Source of the DNA: Penaeus vannamei
Taxonomy: Eukaryota; Arthropoda; Malacostraca; Decapoda; Penaeidae
NCBI RefSeq assembly: GCF_042767895.1
Contig: NC_091550.1
Location: forward strand, 52,169,599-52,182,098
DNA length: 12,500 bases
Direction of reading: 5' to 3'
A program made the translations under genes and the position numbers. Below the pieces are notes generated by a model that was not told the origin of the DNA, did no database searches, and worked only from the letters and a program-made list of their open reading frames with translations. Shown piece after piece: positions 7,937 to 12,500 of the stretch (the stretch's first letter is position 1; each line of letters starts with the position of its first letter).

Positions 7937-8682
7937 AGGGTGTCATTATTATTTTTTTTCTTATTTTGTCTTTTTGATCCTCTTTGTCGAATCAAATTAA
8001 ATTAATTCTTGGTCCATCTTTGTCAGATCGGATGTCCTTTGCCTCATTCTATTTACATAATCAGTCATCCATAGGCATATTTATGGTGAAATAAACACTA
8101 TACACCCATTAGTCTCATTGGGAGGAAGCACAACAGCTTTTAAAATCCTGCAGAACTTCTTCCTCCTTTCAGAAGAGGAAATTTCTAAGATTTTCGAAGC
8201 AGTTTTCAACTTTTGATAGACCTAATTTGTGCACATATTTCTTTTTATGCCGAATTAATTCAAATTCACGTACATTAGTGAAAACATCGTAACACATCCG
8301 TAGACTTCAGAATTCTATTTGGATTCATCATATTTTTAACACAAAATGGTACTCTACAACTCTTGTAAATAATAATAAAAAAAATGTTTTGATATAATTT
8401 TGAAAACTTAAGTTCCCGAACAGAGTTATATAAACATCTATGACGTCAATATCTTTTTTTTCAACATTTACGTAAAACGAGAAAAAAACAGAAAATATAT
8501 ATATATGACCGGGAAAAACATGTTATGGTTTCAAAACAACTTCGGCGTAAATACAAGTACAACCGAACTAATAATATTTCCAAACAGTTATCTCGGGTAA
8601 ACACACATCGCGCTAAAAAAGAGAGAGAGAAAAAAAAAGTCAAACTAGACAGAAATATGAATAAAGCAGGGATCAGGATCAC
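7937..8682. other. AT-rich unique stretch, no gene recognised
   Basis: The stretch contains several short runs of A or T, a small perfect stem (TTCCTC and GAGGAA around a 9-base loop near 8160-8180) and a CRE-like site at 8441. Small frames at 8461-8731 on both strands are Lys- or Ser/Phe-rich and match nothing I know. Confidence 0.45.
8441..8448. promoter_or_regulatory. CRE palindrome next to a TATA-like motif
   Basis: TGACGTCA is the full palindromic cAMP response element recognised by CREB/ATF proteins. The TATA-like string TATATAAA lies at 8427-8434, seven bases or less away, and its core TTATATAA is itself palindromic. Read on the minus strand, the CRE would sit upstream of the TATA-like box. 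No transcript or open frame downstream supports a promoter. Confidence 0.2.
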
Positions 8683-8706
8683 AAAAAAAAAAAAAAAAAA
8701 AAAAAA
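8683..8706 (+). repeat. Poly-A run of 24
   Basis: There are 24 consecutive A bases after GATCAGGATCAC. It could be a retroposon tail, but the preceding sequence shows no recognisable element and I see no convincing target-site duplication. Confidence 0.9.
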
Positions 8707-8989
8707 TCACGCGATTATAGATTCTTCCTAATCATCCTAATCAACGTAATGATTAAAAATAAGTCATCATCAGTGGTATTAAAAAAGAATCGAAATGACG
8801 ACACTGCCTGCAACTTTTCAGAGATCCGATCAAGGGACACGATAATAACAACATAAGCTCGACATAACATGGGTCAGGTGATCAAAGAGAAATCACCGTC
8901 GGGGTTCTTTTTTTTTTTCTTTCTTTTTTAACAATAAAAGAAAGTGGAAAGGATTGGAGTGGCGAGGTTTATCGTGGTTTCTCTCTGCT
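8707..8989. other. Unique sequence, no gene recognised
   Basis: This is mixed AT-rich sequence with a T-run at about 8908-8930. It ends where GA-rich sequence begins, and no feature is supported. Confidence 0.45.
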
Positions 8990-9053
8990 TTTCTCTCTGT
9001 CAGACACACACGAAGAGGGAGAAAGAGAGAGATAAATAGAGAGAGAGAGGGAG

Positions 9054-9118
<65 letters not shown>

Positions 9119-9205
9119 GACAGAGAGAGAGAGAGAAAAAGAGAGAGAGAGAGAGAGAGGGAGAGAGGGAGAGAGAGGAGGGGAAGGAGGGGAGGAGGGA
9201 AGGGG

Positions 9206-9265
<60 letters not shown>

Positions 9266-9522
9266 AAAGAGAGAGAGAGAAGGACAGACAGAGAGAGAGA
9301 GATGGAGATAGAGAAAAGAGAGGAAGAGGCAGATAGATAGTAGAGAGAGGGAGAGGGAGATAGATAGACAGATAGATAGAGAGAGAGATAAGGGGAGTTG
9401 GAGAGGAGGAGGGAATGAAAAGAAGAGGGGAGAGAGAAAGAGAGAGAGAGAGACAGACAGACAGAGACAGAGAGAGGGAATGAAAGGGAGAGGGGAGAGA
9501 GAAAGAAAGAGAGAGAGAGAGA
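8990..9522. repeat. Compound GA / AT / GATA microsatellite
   Basis: GA dinucleotide tracts (pure from 9061 to 9108), AGGGAGAG variants and a G-rich patch at 9176-9205 lead into a pure AT run of 24 units at 9210-9257. GA, GATA (ATAGATAG) and GACA repeats follow. Near the right end, a segment starting GGGAATGAAA occurs at 9411 and again at 9476. Reverse-strand Ser/Leu-rich frames of up to 220 codons are repeat effects. Confidence 0.95.
9210..9257. repeat. (AT)24 dinucleotide tract
   Basis: This pure 48-bp AT run is self-complementary and could extrude as a hairpin or cruciform. It sits inside a purine-only GA block. Confidence 0.95.
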
Positions 9523-9639
9523 CGCTGCATTCTGTATTCTGGATGACGTATTCATACTGGAGGGAAAAAAAAGATCATGTTTTCTTTATGAACCTTGAGG
9601 ACTATACACAAGAGCGACATTTCCCCGACGCCGTAGTGA

Positions 9640-10002
9640 CTTCAAGAATGCCGTAGGTTATTTTTCAAGCCTTATGAACTTGGCAATTCGTCCTGTTTGG
9701 TTACGGCGTCGACTTGGCATCAGCTGGGGGCGACAGAAGATCAAGAGAGGGCATTCTATCGTAGATTTATGGAACTAGTCCTGTCTATCGATAGTGTTTT
9801 ATATCAGAGATTACTTCTACAACGGCTTTCACATATTTGGTTAGTGGGTGTAGAATTCTACTTGAATTTGCAGAACATCTCAGAATGTCTAGCTTCTGAT
9901 AATATAAAAGAATTTTTACTTTTTACATCAGCTGTTTTAAAGACAGTCCTTACACGCGTGGGACACTACCACACCTGTTCTAAAATTTCGACCGAATCCT
10001 AG
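9640..10002 (+). other. Open frame of about 120 codons, unsupported as a gene
   Basis: This is the longest open frame in non-repetitive sequence, running from after a TGA at 9637 to a TAG near 10000. It has no ATG for its first 40 or so codons; the first is near 9768 and is followed by Glu-Leu-Val-Leu. The translation contains a Leu-rich middle (Tyr-Gln-Arg-Leu-Leu-Leu-Gln-Arg-Leu) but no motif that I recognise. It could be an exon, a transposon relic or chance. Base composition is like its neighbours, which argues mildly for chance. Confidence 0.15.
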
Positions 10003-10193
10003 ACAAATTTGAAAATATTTCTGGATTGAACTGGACAGAAAAAAACTTGATAGACCACGGATTGACTGTCAAACCGTTAATTTAGTCGCTTCTTATATTT
10101 TACAGCTATATTCTATTCACAAACGTAAGGATTGTCCAAAGAAACTGATTGCCTCCTTGGACTGTCTTTAATTTGTGCATTAGGACTGTCTAA
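10003..10193. other. Unique sequence with a recurring GGAYTGTC motif
   Basis: GGATTGACTGTCAAA (10059), GGATTGTCCAAA (10129), GGACTGTCTTTA (10159) and GGACTGTCTAAA (10183) recur with uneven spacing. There is no gene. Confidence 0.35.
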
Positions 10194-10433
10194 AGCTTGT
10201 TTTTATGCAAATTTTCCCCAGTTGAAGATTATTCCGCTTTGGAAATAATAATAAGAAAAGCTTCGATGCCACTTTTGAAGAATCATATAGAACGACATAG
10301 AACCCGATTTTTTCACTGTCCTTCCCGTCGTATTCAGGCGCCACGTGTAGTACAAGCAACTCTTCTAACTTTGAAGGCTTCAGGAGCGGAAATGCTGTTC
10401 AACTTTAAAACATGGACTGCAACGTCTCTTTAG
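10194..10433 (+). other. Open frame of about 79 codons, unsupported as a gene
   Basis: The frame opens after a TAA at 10191 and ends at TAG near 10431. It contains a basic stretch (Ile-Glu-Arg-His-Arg-Thr-Arg-Phe-Phe-His-Cys) and no family motif I know. The string TTTTCCCCAG ending at 10220 looks like a 3' splice site and could open an exon there. No donor site or partner exon was identified, so this remains speculative. Confidence 0.15.
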
Positions 10434-10504
10434 CTGGTAATGCCGTGGATCTTTTTTTCCTTTCTCTGCCTTTCTTTATTCTTTCTATTTATCCGAGAGG
10501 ACAC

Positions 10505-10945
10505 AAGAAGAAAAGGACGAGGTGGAGGGAAAAGGAATGGTGAGAAGAGAGACGTTTAGGAGGAAGACGAGGAAGAGAAGATGAGGAGAGGAAGAGAAGA
10601 AGAGGAGAGGAAGAGAAGATGAGGAGAGGAAGAGAACATGAGGAGAGGAAGAGATGATGAGGAGAGGGAGAGAACATGAGGAGAGGAAGAGAAGATGAGG
10701 AGAGGAAGATGAAGAGAGGAAGAGGAGTGGAAGAGAAGATGAGGAGAGGAAGAGAAGATGAGAAGAGGAAGAGAACATGAAGAGAGGAAGAGGAAGAAAA
10801 CATGAGGAGAGGCAGAGAAGATGAGAAGAGGAAGAGAACATGAGGAGAGGAAGAGAACATGAGGAGAGGAAGAGAACACGAAGAGAGGCAGAGAAGATGA
10901 AGAGAGGAAGAGAAGATGAAGAGAGAAAAGAGAAGACGAGGAGAG
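10505..10945. repeat. Purine minisatellite with a 19-bp unit
   Basis: The unit ATGAGGAGAGGAAGAGAAC and close variants (GAAGATG, GAACATG) repeat about twenty times between roughly 10574 and 10930, with decayed edges. The plus strand is almost entirely purine. On the minus strand the 19-bp unit contains no stop in any frame, which produces three overlapping Ser/Leu/Phe-rich frames of 107-154 codons. Because 19 is not divisible by 3, each cycles through three peptide phases every 57 bp. These are not genes. Confidence 0.93.
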
Positions 10946-11165
10946 ACAAGAGCTCTTTCTCCCTAAAGATGGAACTCCAACAGCTTCGGTCGAAAGGTGA
11001 ATAATCAGGCAGGCGAGGGAGAACGATTAGCGTCGCCGCCCATTGTGCATTGCGGGCCGAGTGGAGACGGAGTCGCCGCTGAGGTTTCTGACCCTGCGCT
11101 TCCTCTCTTCCTCTCTCCTCACCTCTCTATCTGTCTATTTATCTTGCAGTCTCTCTGTGTCTGTG
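10946..11165. other. Unique sequence with a CpG-rich patch
   Basis: Between about 11012 and 11090 there are about ten CpG dinucleotides in 80 bp, far denser than anywhere nearby. The sequence then grades into CT-rich DNA leading to the hexanucleotide array. The forward frame through the patch starts at GTG and runs into the repeat, and I do not support it as a gene. Confidence 0.5.
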
Positions 11166-11217
11166 TCTGTCTCTGTCTCTGTCTCTGTCTCTGTCTCTGT
11201 CTCTGTCTCTGTCTCTG

Positions 11218-11246
<29 letters not shown>
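11166..11246. repeat. (GTCTCT)n hexanucleotide array
   Basis: About twelve near-perfect GTCTCT units run to about 11240 and then give way to plain CT. The period of six keeps each frame on a dipeptide (Ser-Val or Cys-Leu), which explains the short frames seen there. Confidence 0.95.
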
Positions 11247-11248
<2 letters not shown>

Positions 11249-11486
11249 GTTTTCTCTTTCTTTTGTTAATCCTCATATGATTTGGATTTTTTTTACTCTA
11301 CATCTTTCTCTTTTGCTCTCCTTTTCTATCCTTTTCATGTTTTTCTCTCTTTTACACTTTCCTTTCTCCGTCTGCCCTTGATGCCGGCAAGGGAAACGAG
11401 CGTAAACGACCTGGTCTAACCCCTTCACCCCTGTCAATGCAAAACCCTTAACTGCAAATAATTAGCGTGGAAGGGGATATTAGGTC
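11247..11486. other. Unique T-rich then mixed sequence
   Basis: T-rich sequence with TTTTCTC motifs runs to about 11375. Mixed GC sequence follows (GATGCCGGCAAGGGAAACG at about 11380-11398, with a GCCGGC palindrome). It abuts the left inverted repeat at 11487. No gene is supported. Confidence 0.45.
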
Positions 11487-11534
11487 AGGCCACAGCATTT
11501 TTTTTTTTTTTTTTTTTTTTTTTTGAATAGCAGG
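11487..11534 (+). repeat. Left inverted repeat
   Basis: The 11-base outer block (11487-11497) is followed by a 27-base T run (11498-11524) and GAATAGCAGG (11525-11534). It pairs with 11962-11996 and differs mainly in T-run length. Confidence 0.75.
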
Positions 11535-11961
11535 ACCGCCGACATTTGTTTCCGGGAAAATGAAAAAAGTGAAAATACCGAATATTTTTTTATTCTAGTT
11601 TCCCGCCGATATTGTGACGTCCGCGAAAGAAATCGCAATAAATAAATACAAAATCATTTTGTCTATTATTCATTGTGTATGATACAGTTTCTCCCGCCCT
11701 CAAAACAAAAATAAAATATATTTGGCGGAAATAACTTACTCTCAAGTGTCATGTCATGTCTATTGTCTATCTTGAATATTTTTTATTTTGACTTGTAAAA
11801 TAACAAATTCTGATCGAAAGAATTCTTTATTTTCTAGTAAGACGGAATTGTACTTGCTCCAGGTGGGGCTGGAACTGATACACTCAGGTAGGAGGTACAC
11901 TTGTCGTATTTATTTATTTATTTTTCTCCCTCCCGCCGACATTTCATTATCAAAAGACTTG

Positions 11962-11996
11962 CCCGCTATTCAAGAAAAAAAAAAATGCCGTGGCCT
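11962..11996 (-). repeat. Right inverted repeat
   Basis: CCCGCTATTCAAG, 11 A, then TGCCGTGGCCT form the reverse complement of the left arm with one mismatch in each block and a shorter homopolymer. Confidence 0.75.
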
Positions 11997-12101
11997 TAGT
12001 TCCTTAGTGATAATCTCTTAGAACTGTTTAGCCTAACCATTTAAGAAAATACTTATACTAAATGCAAAAAGTAAAATATAAATTGAATGGTGGTGAAGGT
12101 A
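11997..12101. other. Short unique AT-rich sequence
   Basis: This is the flank of the inverted-repeat element, running up to a 14-bp palindrome. Nothing else is seen. Confidence 0.4.
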
Positions 12102-12115
12102 CCTGATATATCAGG
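12102..12115. repeat. Perfect 14-bp palindrome
   Basis: CCTGATATATCAGG reads the same on both strands. Part of it (ATATCAGGACT) recurs at 12271-12281. Confidence 0.85.
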
Positions 12116-12142
12116 ACTCTTTTGCAAAATCTAAAAAGAAAG

Positions 12143-12205
12143 GACACTCCAGAGTGGAGAGTCTAATAATAATAATAATAATAATAATTATTATTATTAT
12201 TATTA
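12143..12205. repeat. Stem followed by a (TAA)8(TTA)6 palindrome
   Basis: GACACTCC and GGAGAGTC form a 7-bp stem with one A/A mismatch around AGAGT (12143-12163). Directly after it come eight TAA and six TTA units. Positions 12170-12205 form a perfect 36-bp palindrome with no loop, able to extrude a cruciform. Confidence 0.9.
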
Positions 12206-12352
12206 CAATAATAACAAATAATAAATGGCTTATACGTTTTTTTTTTTACTTCCAACACCTGAACAAAATCATATCAGGACTTCAGAACTGAACTTTTTAT
12301 TTTTTTCTCGTTATTCTGAAGAAAACGAATGACGGCACGGCATGTTATATAT
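12206..12352. other. Short unique sequence before the hAT end
   Basis: AT-rich sequence with a T-run at about 12239-12248. The last eight bases, TTATATAT (12345-12352), are a plausible left target-site copy for the element that follows. Confidence 0.4.
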
Positions 12353-12500
12353 CAGAGGTCGGCAACCCTTGGCACGAGTGCCAGACTTGGCACGCAGAGC
12401 GCTTGTCTATGGCACGCCATGTGATTCAGAGGAGCAAAGAAAAAGTTAATCAGCATGATAATATGAGTATAAATCTAAAATTATAAAACATGTATTTTTT
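12353..12500 (+). mobile_element. 5' end of a hAT-superfamily DNA transposon, cut by the window edge
   Basis: The sequence opens CAGAGGTCGGCAACCCTTGG, the kind of CAGRGGTCGGCAAC terminus found in many animal hAT elements. Typical sub-terminal TTGGCACG repeats follow, with a GGCACGAGTGCC hairpin at 12371-12382 and TGGCACGCCA at 12410-12419. The eight preceding bases fit the hAT target preference nTnnnnAn. The element continues past base 12500, so whether it is autonomous cannot be judged, and no transposase frame is present in the visible 148 bp. The identification rests on remembered consensus termini, not a search. Confidence 0.75.

Larger units (their letters stand above)
11487..11996. mobile_element. 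Candidate non-autonomous element with terminal inverted repeats (~510 bp)
   Basis: The left end reads AGGCCACAGCA, 27 T, then GAATAGCAGG (11487-11534). The right end, read on the opposite strand, is AGGCCACGGCA, 11 T, CTT, then GAATAGCGGG (11996-11962). Ten of 11 outer bases and nine of ten inner bases match, in the same order around the T-run. That symmetry is hard to explain by chance. The ~430 bp inside is AT-rich, has no transposase-like frame, and carries three copies of CCGCCGAYATT. I cannot see a clean target-site duplication (flanks are TTAGGTC on the left and TAGTTCC on the right), so the superfamily is unknown. It could be a MITE, a foldback element, or two solo copies of a smaller repeat in opposite orientation. 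Confidence 0.5.

Noticed and set aside
8683..8706. SINE or retropseudogene tail
   Set aside because: No tRNA-like or LINE-like body precedes the poly-A run and no target-site duplication is evident.
8893..9555. 220-codon Ser/Leu-rich minus-strand ORF
   Set aside because: It is made by the GA and AT microsatellites; the peptide is only dipeptide repeats.
1..12500. tRNA, rRNA or small nuclear RNA genes
   Set aside because: I looked for A/B-box-like and conserved core sequences on both strands and saw none convincing; this was by eye and not a model search.

Overview
This is eukaryotic, non-coding, repeat-dominated DNA. By my reading, somewhat under half of the window (about 5.5 kb) is simple-sequence or minisatellite DNA. 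The rest is AT-rich unique-looking sequence with no recognisable protein or RNA gene. Long GA/CT, AAT, AT and GAA tracts together with pieces of DNA transposons fit an arthropod. A decapod crustacean such as a penaeid shrimp or a crab is my best guess, because those genomes are known for such microsatellite density. No gene here can confirm it. There is no bacterial operon, ribosome binding site or CRISPR structure.

Layout: 1-2776 is one large minisatellite with a 20-bp CAC/CAT unit, already under way at the left edge, with an 18-bp subarray and a higher-order period near 200 bp. 2777-3550 is unique sequence with a DR1-like hormone-receptor motif, a degenerate T-rich triplet tract and a strong G-run cluster. 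3551-3883 is a CT block. 4071-4230 holds three copies of a ~53-bp repeat. 4747-4818 is AAC/A-rich. 5081-5678 is a G-rich polypurine array with a 114-117-bp higher-order unit. 5985-6245 is a degenerate AATCTRC repeat. 6336-7345 is a run of GA, CCT, AAT/A-rich and GAA blocks separated by short unique pieces. 7346-8989 is mostly unique AT-rich DNA with an (AAT)n tract and a poly-A run. 8990-9522 is a compound GA/AT microsatellite. 9523-10500 is the least repetitive stretch and holds two unsupported open frames. 10505-10945 is a 19-bp purine minisatellite, and 11166-11246 a hexanucleotide array.

The right end is the most informative part. Positions 11487-11996 form a ~510-bp segment bounded by clear inverted repeats, which looks like a non-autonomous transposon or foldback element. 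At 12353 the 5' end of a hAT-superfamily transposon begins; it has a typical CAGAGGTCGGCAACC terminus and runs off the window.

The long open frames (for example 716 codons across the first array) are by-products of repeats that contain no stop codon, not genes. The repeats do not form a working system that I can identify. What deserves a second look is the pair of transposon-like structures, the higher-order minisatellites, and several sequences able to form quadruplex, triplex or cruciform DNA.
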